NCBI GenBank assembly: GCA_947503835.1
Contig: CANNFM010000014.1
Span: 1-64,000 of the forward strand
Origin: an uncultured Aquimarina sp.
Lineage (GTDB): Bacteria > Bacteroidota > Bacteroidia > Flavobacteriales > Flavobacteriaceae
Direction: 5' to 3'
Length of the DNA: 64,000 nt
Positions 44,377 through 52,875 of the stretch are shown one piece after another. A program made the position numbers and the translations under genes. Within the stretch, counting starts at the first letter, position 1; each line of letters begins with the position of its first letter. The notes under the pieces were generated by a model. The model had not been told where the DNA came from. It saw only the letters and a program-made list of their open reading frames with translations, and did not search any database.

Positions 44377-44883
44377 ATGAAAACTATTCAAATTCTCCTA
44401 CTCTTTACCCTTGTTTCACACTTATCCTGGAGTCAAAAGTCCGAACTTTCCGTATTTAAAAACTTAACTGATAAAGTTTGGCAAGCCGAAGGTAATTGGG
44501 GTGATGGTAGTAAGTTTAAACAAGAGATTGTCTTTACATTTGATTTAGACAGCACCATAGTTATTACTAAATCCAAAGGATTTACCAATAAAGAACGGAC
44601 CGAATATGGATCCCGAAATCATGGAATCAGAAAATATGATGTAGCAACCAAGACCATAAAGTTCTGGGAGTTTGATGTTTTTGGAGGGTTAACCAAAGGA
44701 GAAGTTACTATCGACGGTAAAAATATTCTCTATCAATATCAATATGGGGAGTCTGTGGTGACCGATATGTGGATATATGTTGATGATAACACCTACAATT
44801 TCAAGGTAGGTAGTTATGCCGATGGAAAATGGAAACAAGTATATCTCGAGACTCAGTTTAAAGCAGTTAACCTAGAACATTAA
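44377..44883 (+). CDS. Secreted hypothetical protein
   Basis: A 168-residue protein with a signal peptide (MKTIQILLLFTLVSHLSWSQ). The mature part is strand-rich with LTDKVWQAEGNWGDGSKFKQ, FWEFDVFGGLTKGEVTIDG and YADGKWKQVYLETQF, resembling a small lipocalin-like barrel. No family is certain. The frame opens upstream at 44317, overlapping the esterase, so the start at 44377 was chosen. Confidence 0.78.
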   Translation: MKTIQILLLFTLVSHLSWSQKSELSVFKNLTDKVWQAEGNWGDGSKFKQEIVFTFDLDSTIVITKSKGFTNKERTEYGSRNHGIRKYDVATKTIKFWEFDVFGGLTKGEVTIDGKNILYQYQYGESVVTDMWIYVDDNTYNFKVGSYADGKWKQVYLETQFKAVNLEH

Positions 44884-44895
44884 ATACGTAGTATC

Positions 44896-45786
44896 ATGCA
44901 AATCTTAAAGCCAGATTTTTCTCGTTTCGAATCCATTAAAGACTTCCCATATAAAGAGAATTTTGTTGATTTCGAAAACCTAAAAATGCATTATATTGAT
45001 GAGGGAAATGGCGAAACCATTCTGGCACTTCATGGAGAACCTACTTGGTCATATCTCTATAGAAAATTTATCCCCACTCTAAAGAATTATCGATTTATCG
45101 CTCCAGATTTTATTGGATTTGGTAAATCTGATAAGATTGTAGGGCGTAAAAATTACAGTTTTGACCTTCATTTTAAATCATTAGAAAATCTAATTCATAA
45201 GCTGGATCTTAATGATATTACATTAGTCGTACAGGATTGGGGAGGTTTGTTGGGATTGTCGCTTTTGGCAGAATATCCAGAACGATTTAAAAGAGTGGTC
45301 GTTTTAAATACGTTTCTTCCGGCAGGTAAAAAATTGGCGTTCCCATTTAGGTTGTGGAGAATGTTTGCTAAGTATCACCCATCACTGCCTGTAAGTGGGA
45401 TTGTGCAATATGCTTCATATCAAAAATTATCAAAAAAAGTGCTGGATGCCTATGATGCTCCATTTCCTAATAAAAAACACAAAGGCGGTGCAGTTGCGTT
45501 CCCACTTTTAGTTCCTGCTCATCGTAATGACCCAGCTGTCAAACCCATGCAAAAGGCGAGAGATATCCTTTCTCAGTGGAATAAACCAGCGTTGGTTATG
45601 TTTTCTGATAAAGACAAAGTTTTTAGTGGATTAGAAAAATTCTTTTACAAATTAATTCCAACAAGTAATCAACAACAAAAAATTACGATCAAAGATGCTG
45701 GTCATTTTTTACAAGAAGAAAAAGGAGAAGAAATAGCAAATTATATCGATAAATTCATGAAAGATGATTTGAGAATTAAGGAATAA
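44896..45786 (+). CDS. Haloalkane dehalogenase-like alpha/beta hydrolase
   Basis: A 296-residue hydrolase. LALHGEPTWSYLYRKFIPTL supplies the oxyanion-hole region with a tryptophan. The nucleophile position is aspartate in TLVVQDWGGLLGLS, as in haloalkane dehalogenases, rather than the serine of esterases. The acid is probably in VMFSDKDKVFSG and the histidine is in DAGHFLQEEKGEEIA. Actual halide activity is not shown; epoxide hydrolases also use an aspartate. It ends a run of three same-strand genes. Confidence 0.88.
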   Translation: MQILKPDFSRFESIKDFPYKENFVDFENLKMHYIDEGNGETILALHGEPTWSYLYRKFIPTLKNYRFIAPDFIGFGKSDKIVGRKNYSFDLHFKSLENLIHKLDLNDITLVVQDWGGLLGLSLLAEYPERFKRVVVLNTFLPAGKKLAFPFRLWRMFAKYHPSLPVSGIVQYASYQKLSKKVLDAYDAPFPNKKHKGGAVAFPLLVPAHRNDPAVKPMQKARDILSQWNKPALVMFSDKDKVFSGLEKFFYKLIPTSNQQQKITIKDAGHFLQEEKGEEIANYIDKFMKDDLRIKE

Positions 45787-45825
45787 TATAGTTGTAAAGA
45801 GCTTTTATTTCTTTAACACAAAAAA

Positions 45826-45857
45826 AACCTCACAGGTTCTGTAAATCTGTGAGGTTT
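45826..45857. terminator. Bidirectional terminator between the dehalogenase-like gene and fabD
   Basis: AAACCTCACAG and CTGTGAGGTTT form an 11-bp perfect stem with A-rich 5' flank and T-rich 3' end. It is placed between two convergent genes. Confidence 0.85.
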
Positions 45858-45886
45858 GTAACTTTATGATAATTTCTATCTACTTT

Positions 45887-46777
45887 TTATTCATTGGTAA
45901 TCGAGGCTACCAAAGTTTCTGCAGATCGATCGATCTTTTTCACTAATCCCGATAGTACTTTTCCTGGTCCAACTTCGGTAAATAAAATTGCGCCATCTTT
46001 AATCATATTTTGTACACTTTGAGTCCATTTTACTGGTGCCGTTAACTGTGCGATTAGATTTTTTTTAATCTCCTCGGGATCTGTAACTGCAGTTGTGGTT
46101 ACATTTTGGTATACGGGACAGTTGGGTACATTAAACGTAGTGGCATTGATTGCTGCTGCCAATTCTTCTCTGGCAGGCTCCATCAATGGCGAATGAAATG
46201 CCCCTCCTACTGGTAATACTAATGCTCTACGTACGCCTTTTTCTTTCAATGCTTCACATGCTTTATTGATTGCATCTACATCTCCAGAAATTACTAATTG
46301 ACCAGGGCAATTATAGTTTGCAGCTACTACTACTCCTTCAATTTGAGCACAAGTTTGCTCAACCACCTCATCTTCTAATCCTAAAACTGCCGCCATTGTA
46401 GAAGGTTTTAACTCACATGCTTTTTGCATTGCCAGTGCTCGTTTAGATACTAGTCGCAATGCATCTTCAAAATTAAGTGTTCCATTGGCTACTAATGCCG
46501 AGAATTCACCTAAAGAATGTCCCGCAACCATATCGGGTTTAAAACTATCACCTAAAACTCTACTTAAAATTACTGAGTGTAAAAATATAGCTGGTTGAGT
46601 TACTTTGGTTTGTTGTAATTCTTCCTTTGTTCCTTCGAACATGATTTTGGTAATCTCAAACCCTAAGATATCATTAGCCTTATGAAAAAGTTCTTTGGCC
46701 ATTTCTGAATTTTCATATAGATCTAGACCCATTCCTGGAAATTGAGCCCCTTGACCCGGAAATACATATGCATTCAT
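45887..46777 (-). CDS. fabD: Malonyl-CoA:ACP transacylase
   Basis: A 296-residue FabD: YVFPGQGAQFPGMGLDLYE at the N-terminus, active-site serine in VAGHSLGEFSALVANG (near residue 90), and histidine in PVGGAFHSPLMEPA. It loads malonyl onto ACP for fatty acid synthesis. The frame is open to 46843, but MNAYVFPGQG is the family start, so 46777 was chosen. No other fab gene is adjacent. Confidence 0.96.
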   Translation of the reverse strand: MNAYVFPGQGAQFPGMGLDLYENSEMAKELFHKANDILGFEITKIMFEGTKEELQQTKVTQPAIFLHSVILSRVLGDSFKPDMVAGHSLGEFSALVANGTLNFEDALRLVSKRALAMQKACELKPSTMAAVLGLEDEVVEQTCAQIEGVVVAANYNCPGQLVISGDVDAINKACEALKEKGVRRALVLPVGGAFHSPLMEPAREELAAAINATTFNVPNCPVYQNVTTTAVTDPEEIKKNLIAQLTAPVKWTQSVQNMIKDGAILFTEVGPGKVLSGLVKKIDRSAETLVASITNE

Positions 46778-46896
46778 GTACTGTGTGTTTAAAAATTTTG
46801 ACAAAAGTAATGAATCTAAGTTACAAAGTAATACAGTAACCAAAGCACAAGGTTTTTGATTAATGTACTATTACAAAATTCATATATAATCTTCTC

Positions 46897-46943
46897 CGGA
46901 ATGACAAAATCTTTGCTTGTTTAGTGCTGTGCTTGTCATTCCG
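46897..46943. repeat. 11-bp inverted repeat with dispersed core
   Basis: CGGAATGACAA (46897-46907) pairs with TTGTCATTCCG (46933-46943). The core GGAATGACAAAATC also occurs near 3973-3987, and nearly so at 12308. It lies between the end of the surface operon and fabD and could terminate the former. Confidence 0.65.
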
Positions 46944-47019
46944 TTGAAGACCTAAATCCATAAAATCCATCATACTTTTACCCCCTCAAGTATTCAGGCT
47001 TATTATGGAAACAAAAAAA

Positions 47020-47721
47020 TTATAAAACTTTAAACTGAAAGGTGCTTGATTCTGACGTATTTCCGCGAGAATCTTTCGTTATTATCTTCCAGTAATAGAT
47101 CGTATTTGATGCTATAGACACATTAAACATACTTTCTTCGAGATCACTTATCCTAATTTCTGGTTCAGGAGTTATGTCAAAATACACATCATACCCCACG
47201 ATATCATCGTCAACATCATTGCCTTCCCAATCCAAAATGATTTCACTGGCTGTGGTTCTAATAGACTCCGCCATTGCAGGTGAAACAGCTTCAGCGGGAA
47301 ATGGCACATAGGATTCGATTGCCTCTCCCGCATTATAAAATTTCCAGGAAGCACTTTGGGCTGTTTCTGTTACTGTATTGGATTTTGAAATCACATGCCA
47401 ACTATATGGCGTTCCCCTGCTTAAAACAATAGGAGTATTGGTATCTATTGCTGAATGAGTTGTGGTGCTCCCCGTAGTTAAATTTGTAAGTTCTACTTCG
47501 TAACTATCTGTATTGAGACTACCTTCCCATTCAAATAAAACCGTGCTCTCGGTTAGAGTTATATCGGTTCCCACATTGCACAGTGAGTTTTCAAAAGGAA
47601 AAATTAGATTGGAAGCAGCAGGGTTTTGAACTGTTTGTTGCCCCTCTTCACCTTCGTCACTATCGCTACTACAACTGCACAATATTAAAACCAAGCTAAA
47701 AAGAAATAATGGCTTTTTCAT
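47020..47721 (-). CDS. Lipoprotein with two fibronectin-like domains
   Basis: A 233-residue lipoprotein with lipobox LVLILCSCSSDSDEG. Two FN3-like beta domains follow: TESTVLFEWEGSLNTDSYEV to TPYSWHVIS, and ASEIILDWEGNDVDDDIVGY to YYWKIITKDSRGN. Such domains bind proteins or glycans. Its ATG overlaps the stop of the LRR gene by four bases (ATGA), so it is the last gene of the surface operon and is co-translated with it. Confidence 0.88.
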   Translation of the reverse strand: MKKPLFLFSLVLILCSCSSDSDEGEEGQQTVQNPAASNLIFPFENSLCNVGTDITLTESTVLFEWEGSLNTDSYEVELTNLTTGSTTTHSAIDTNTPIVLSRGTPYSWHVISKSNTVTETAQSASWKFYNAGEAIESYVPFPAEAVSPAMAESIRTTASEIILDWEGNDVDDDIVGYDVYFDITPEPEIRISDLEESMFNVSIASNTIYYWKIITKDSRGNTSESSTFQFKVL

Positions 47722-50700
47722 TTTTTTACAATTTTAAAAGTGGATTGAAAACTATTAGAGCTAAGTGAGACTAAGTATATGCCCGACTCAAGGAATGAGG
47801 TATCTATTCGTATAAATCCATCTTGAATTGCATATTTTTTTGACACTACTAATTGCCCTAAGTAAGAATACATACTAAAGTCAACATCTTTTATCTGATT
47901 ATCCCCCAGATTTACATGAAGGTAATCCTCTAATGGATTTGGATAAAACTGCACCTCGTTAGCAATAAAAATGGTTTTTTCGTATGTTCCCTGGCATTCT
48001 TGATCCGCTTTAACCTGAATCGTATTAACACCTTTGTTTAGATTTAGGGTTACAAAAGCATCCGTAGTATTAAAAACCAATCCGTTCAAATCTATGGTAT
48101 ACCTTGATCCTCCGGACATTTCTATAGACACTTTGCCTTCGGTACGATTTATACTTGTTAGTACAGTTAAATCTTCTGGCTGGGTAATACGAACTTCAAA
48201 ACAAGCTCTATAATCGGGTTTATCCTCTATAGTAATGCACAGTTCATAGATTCCTTCACGAAGGTTTCTGATCTCAACATCATTGGTGAAATCATACTCG
48301 GCATTTACCTCATCTCCTATAATTGTGGCTTTGTAATTAAAAATTTCAACCGCCGTAATTTTTACCTTTCCGTTATTACTACTTCTGCAATTTTCACTTG
48401 TAGTCAAAATAGTAAAGTTGGTTGCAGGTAATGTAAAAAAGGCACACCCAAACAAATCAACGGTACTACCAAATGGTGTATTTGGGCAAAGATCTTCGGT
48501 ATCTGGCACATCATCATTATCGTCGTCATCACAGATTAATTTATATGCAGCAGTTTCATCTTTGAACCAATTCGGGTACGACTCTGAAGCCGCAATATCA
48601 TCAACCAAAATACAGGTTAGATTGGAGTTATCAGTAAGGTCAATATTTTCGAGAATCGTATTAAACCCATTATTTGCATTCACAGTTATTAGTTGATTTG
48701 ATGAACACAACAAGACCTCTATATTCGGATTTTGTATAATATCGATACTAGTTAATTGATTTGACGAACAATTTAACTGTCCCAAAACTGTATTGGTACT
48801 CACATCAATATTGGCAAGCCTATTATCAGACACATCTATTTCTATCAATGAGGTATTCAAAGAAACATCCAAGCTTGTTAATTGATTCCCTGAACATAAC
48901 AATCGTTCTAATAGCACATTATTACTAATATCTATACTGGTTAATAGATTGTTGCTACAATTGAAAGAAACTAAGTTTACAAAATCTTGTAGTCCAGTTA
49001 GATCAGAAATTTCATTGCCACTAATATTCAAGTTAGTAATTGAACGTATTGCAGCAGTAGGTACATAGTCATTTAATACTCCTGAATCTAGACCTAAATT
49101 TATTATAGCTTGTTCAAAACCATCATCAGGAATAAAAGTCTGGTTATAGTAGCAATTTTCTGCATAAGAAGCAGTGTCATCTTTCTGCCAATTTGCTCCA
49201 ATGTTACTAACGTCATCAATTTCAACACATGCCAAATTTGGGTTATTTAATGTATTAAAAATAGTGAGGTTGTTATTATTACCATTATTTACACTAAGGG
49301 TAACTAATTGGTTAGTCGCGCAACTTATTTCAGTTAAATTAGTATTGACACTAAGATCAAGGTCTGTAAATTGATTATCATCACATTTAAAACTAATTAG
49401 ATCCGAAAATACTTCAATATTAATTTCTAAAAACTGATTTGAAGAAATATCGAGTGTCTGAATGATATAATTATCACTTACAAACAAGCTATCAATTTGA
49501 TTGTTTGCACATATGATCTCAGTTAGATTAGTGTTAGGTCTAAGATCAAGGCGATTTCCAATATTGATCGAGGAGCAATTGAGTGATTGTAGTTCTGTAA
49601 AATCCTCAAGTCCTGTTAGATCAGAAATACTATTATTACTGATATCTAAATTACTAAGCGAACTTATATTTGCTGTGGGCACATAATTATCATTAGGTAT
49701 ATCATCATACATTGCAAGAGCTTGTTCAAAACCGTCATCGGGTACAAAAGTATCTTCGTAACGACAATTTTGACTGTAGGATGCACTTTCATCTTTTTGC
49801 CATTCATCTCCAATTTGATTTTCATTATCGATTTCTATACAACTCAGATCTGGATTATTGACAGCATTAAATCGTAGTAATTGATCATTATTTCCATTTT
49901 GTACGTTTAGACTTTCCAGTTGATTAGAAGAGACATCTATATTGGTTAATAAAGTATTTACCTCTAAATTTATATCGGTAATTTCATTGGAAGCTACACT
50001 AAAACTGGTAATATTTAGAAGTTGATCAAGATCATTAATTTCTACTAGTCTGTTTGATGAAAGATCCAGAATTTGAATACTGGTATTATTAACTAGCCCA
50101 ACACTTTCTATTTCGTTGTTTGACGCCGATAATATGATAAGAGCAGTGTTTACCTCAACATCTAGAATTTCGAGTTGGATATTTCTGCAATATAATTGTT
50201 CTAAATTCTGATTTTCGGATAAAACTAAATCACCCAATGGATTATTGGAACAATCTAAAGATCTTAGCTGTCCATTTTCTATTAAATCTATGGATGTTAC
50301 CCCATTATTGGAAAAATTTAAAGAGTCTAGCTGTTGGTTGAAGCTCACTTCTAAATCTGTTAATTCGTTTGAAGCACAACTCAAACTTTCAAGAGCTACA
50401 AAGTCATCTACCTCTATATTTTCTAGCAAATTATCATTGCAGCTTAAATCTGTAAAAAAGTCATAAGATGCCGTAGTATCATAGATCAAGTTAGTTATTT
50501 GATTAGAATCACAGGCGAGTTCTTCGATATTGGTATTTGCACTGAAATCGATATCGGTTAGAAAATTAATTGAACAATTTATTTTTTTGAGTTCAGTAAC
50601 TGCAGAAATATCTAATTCAGACAAATTATTATCTCCACAATCCAATTCTTCCAAAGTGCTTGATACCGGGTCAAGATCGAGTATACTAAACTTATTTTTA

Positions 50701-52844
50701 CCACAAAACAATTGTTTAAGTGTTGTACCGGTGATATTTAAACCTCCAATTCCTGTTGTTGAAATATTGTTCGAACTACAATCCAGTGACTCTAGATTGG
50801 TCATATCACTTACATCAAGTTGTGCTAGGTTGTTATTGTCACAAACTAACGCTACCAAATCCAAATTGGGATTGGATTGTAAGTCTAAATTGGCTAATTT
50901 GTTACCTCCACAATTGAGCTTTATAATGGAATCATTTACCTGAAGATTGAGTTCCGAGAGATTATTACTAAAACAAGAGAGATTTTTTATAGAAAGATTG
51001 TTACTAATATCTAAAAGTGATACCTTATTTTCTGAACAATTTAAAGAATCTAGAGCTACAAATGCTTCTATACCGGTAAGATCAAAAATATTTCTATTGC
51101 TAATATTAAGGATTTCTATTTTGTTTATTGAATCGGTTACGACATAATTATCTAAAGAACCACGGTCATAACCAAGATCAATTAAGGCTTGTTCAAAATT
51201 ATTATCTGGGATAAAAGTTTTATTGGTTGTACAACTTAAATCGTAGGATGAAGTCGCGTCTATAGACCAATCTGGTTCGTTTTCGGCGGCAGTAACATCA
51301 TCGACCTGAATACAAGCCAATTCAGGATTTCCGGTTGCGTTCAGGAAAGTCAATACTCCGGCAGGTACATTTTTCAAAGTTAAATCCACCAAGTTATTAG
51401 AAGAGCAATCTAGGTATTCCAGATTAATCAGTGGAGTAGCATTCAGGTTACTCAACATATTGTTGGCGCACTTTAATGAGTCAAGAGCAATAAAAGCTTC
51501 AATTCCCGTTAATCGTTCTATATTTTTGTTATTTATATCTAAAACGGTTATGGTATCAATTCTAGCTGTGGAAACGAGATTATCTAGTGGTGCTTCATCA
51601 TAACCCATATCGATTAAGGCTTGCTCAAAATTATCGTCTGGAACGAAAGTAAGTGACTCACAAACTTCTTCATATGAAGCTACATTATCTATTAACCAGG
51701 TCATTTGGTCGTTGGCCATAGCAGTAGCATCTACCTCAATACAATATAAATTAGGATTGTTTAAAGCATTTAAAGTTGCCAATTCTTCATTATTGCCATT
51801 GTTGATTTTTAGGGTTTTCAATTGATTCGCAGCACAATTGAGTGAAGTAATTGAATCATTTTCACTAATATTAATTTCAGAGATTAGGTTAAACGAAACA
51901 TCTATAGATTCTAATTCTATATTTTCACTTACCTCCAATACCACCAATTGATTAAATGCTGAAATCAAAGTTTCTAATTTTTTATTGTTCTCAAGCTCTA
52001 AAAGGGTTAACTGATTATTAGAGCACCCCAAAAACTCTAAGGAATCATTCAAACTGAGGTTCAATTCTGTTAATTGATTATCGGAAACAGTTAAGTTGGT
52101 AAGAAACCTGTTACCAGTGACTTCCAGAGTGCTTAATTGATTGTCTGAAACATCAATAAAAGTAAGCGAATCATTTGCTGAAAGATTTAGATTCGTAATA
52201 TGATTAGAAGCACACAATAATGTTTTTAACTCTGCATTAGCATCTATATCAAGACCCGACAACTGATTTTCGGAACAAATCAGCTCTTCTAATGAAGTAT
52301 TGGTATCAATTTCGAGATTACTCAATCTATTATTTGAACCTCTCAAACTGACAAGAGAATCATTTTGACTGGTATTGATCATACTTACCTGATTTGAAGT
52401 AAAATCAAGATTTCTAAGCAAGCCATTTTGAGAAATATCGAGTATTAGTAATCGGTTATCACTACAATTTAATGTTTCTAAAGATGTATTCAGAGAAACA
52501 TCAAGGGTTTCCAATAGGTTCGAAGCACAGTTGAATTCGACAAGTTGAGTATTCTGGCTAATATCAATATTGGTTAACCGATTATTAGAACAATTCAGCA
52601 CTTCTAAACTTTCAAAATCCTCAATTCCCGTTAGATCAACGATATTTTTATCAAAAATATTGAGATCTGTTACGTCATTAATATCTTCGGTCGATACCAC
52701 ACCGTTTACCTCACCATCAGAATCAATCCCAAGATCGATAAGTGCTTGTTCAAATTTGGAATCAGGTATTGCAGTTTCCTGACCCCAAAACACATTTGAA
52801 GTGGCTAACACCAATAAAAAAGAAATAAAAATCTGTCTTTTCAT
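47718..52844 (-). CDS. Giant leucine-rich-repeat surface protein with T9SS sorting domain
   Basis: A 1,708-residue secreted protein. After the signal peptide (LLVLATSNVFWG), five modules start with FEQAL/I at about residues 30, 400, 543, 1033 and 1238. Each opens with a ...VPDDNFEQALIDMGYD...-like cap, followed by 3 to 15 LRRs of about 21 residues (L..LDVS.N..L..L.CS.NQ), and ends with NNPNLxCIEVDD..., W, a Cys pair-like YxxxC. A calcium-binding-like DDDNDDVPDTEDLCPN segment lies near 1445, beta-domains follow, and a type A T9SS sorting domain occupies the last ~85 residues. It likely binds a host, prey or polymer at the cell surface. Confidence 0.9.
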   Translation of the reverse strand: MKRQIFISFLLVLATSNVFWGQETAIPDSKFEQALIDLGIDSDGEVNGVVSTEDINDVTDLNIFDKNIVDLTGIEDFESLEVLNCSNNRLTNIDISQNTQLVEFNCASNLLETLDVSLNTSLETLNCSDNRLLILDISQNGLLRNLDFTSNQVSMINTSQNDSLVSLRGSNNRLSNLEIDTNTSLEELICSENQLSGLDIDANAELKTLLCASNHITNLNLSANDSLTFIDVSDNQLSTLEVTGNRFLTNLTVSDNQLTELNLSLNDSLEFLGCSNNQLTLLELENNKKLETLISAFNQLVVLEVSENIELESIDVSFNLISEINISENDSITSLNCAANQLKTLKINNGNNEELATLNALNNPNLYCIEVDATAMANDQMTWLIDNVASYEEVCESLTFVPDDNFEQALIDMGYDEAPLDNLVSTARIDTITVLDINNKNIERLTGIEAFIALDSLKCANNMLSNLNATPLINLEYLDCSSNNLVDLTLKNVPAGVLTFLNATGNPELACIQVDDVTAAENEPDWSIDATSSYDLSCTTNKTFIPDNNFEQALIDLGYDRGSLDNYVVTDSINKIEILNISNRNIFDLTGIEAFVALDSLNCSENKVSLLDISNNLSIKNLSCFSNNLSELNLQVNDSIIKLNCGGNKLANLDLQSNPNLDLVALVCDNNNLAQLDVSDMTNLESLDCSSNNISTTGIGGLNITGTTLKQLFCGKNKFSILDLDPVSSTLEELDCGDNNLSELDISAVTELKKINCSINFLTDIDFSANTNIEELACDSNQITNLIYDTTASYDFFTDLSCNDNLLENIEVDDFVALESLSCASNELTDLEVSFNQQLDSLNFSNNGVTSIDLIENGQLRSLDCSNNPLGDLVLSENQNLEQLYCRNIQLEILDVEVNTALIILSASNNEIESVGLVNNTSIQILDLSSNRLVEINDLDQLLNITSFSVASNEITDINLEVNTLLTNIDVSSNQLESLNVQNGNNDQLLRFNAVNNPDLSCIEIDNENQIGDEWQKDESASYSQNCRYEDTFVPDDGFEQALAMYDDIPNDNYVPTANISSLSNLDISNNSISDLTGLEDFTELQSLNCSSINIGNRLDLRPNTNLTEIICANNQIDSLFVSDNYIIQTLDISSNQFLEINIEVFSDLISFKCDDNQFTDLDLSVNTNLTEISCATNQLVTLSVNNGNNNNLTIFNTLNNPNLACVEIDDVSNIGANWQKDDTASYAENCYYNQTFIPDDGFEQAIINLGLDSGVLNDYVPTAAIRSITNLNISGNEISDLTGLQDFVNLVSFNCSNNLLTSIDISNNVLLERLLCSGNQLTSLDVSLNTSLIEIDVSDNRLANIDVSTNTVLGQLNCSSNQLTSIDIIQNPNIEVLLCSSNQLITVNANNGFNTILENIDLTDNSNLTCILVDDIAASESYPNWFKDETAAYKLICDDDDNDDVPDTEDLCPNTPFGSTVDLFGCAFFTLPATNFTILTTSENCRSSNNGKVKITAVEIFNYKATIIGDEVNAEYDFTNDVEIRNLREGIYELCITIEDKPDYRACFEVRITQPEDLTVLTSINRTEGKVSIEMSGGSRYTIDLNGLVFNTTDAFVTLNLNKGVNTIQVKADQECQGTYEKTIFIANEVQFYPNPLEDYLHVNLGDNQIKDVDFSMYSYLGQLVVSKKYAIQDGFIRIDTSFLESGIYLVSLSSNSFQSTFKIVKK

Positions 52845-52875
52845 GACACATGTTTTATATTGAAATTATATGCGC

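Noticed and set aside
48418..52782. Plus-strand open frames of 60-140 codons inside the LRR gene
   Set aside because: They are antisense shadows produced by the 63-bp repeat structure; their compositions (Ser/Leu-rich) and lack of context do not support genes.
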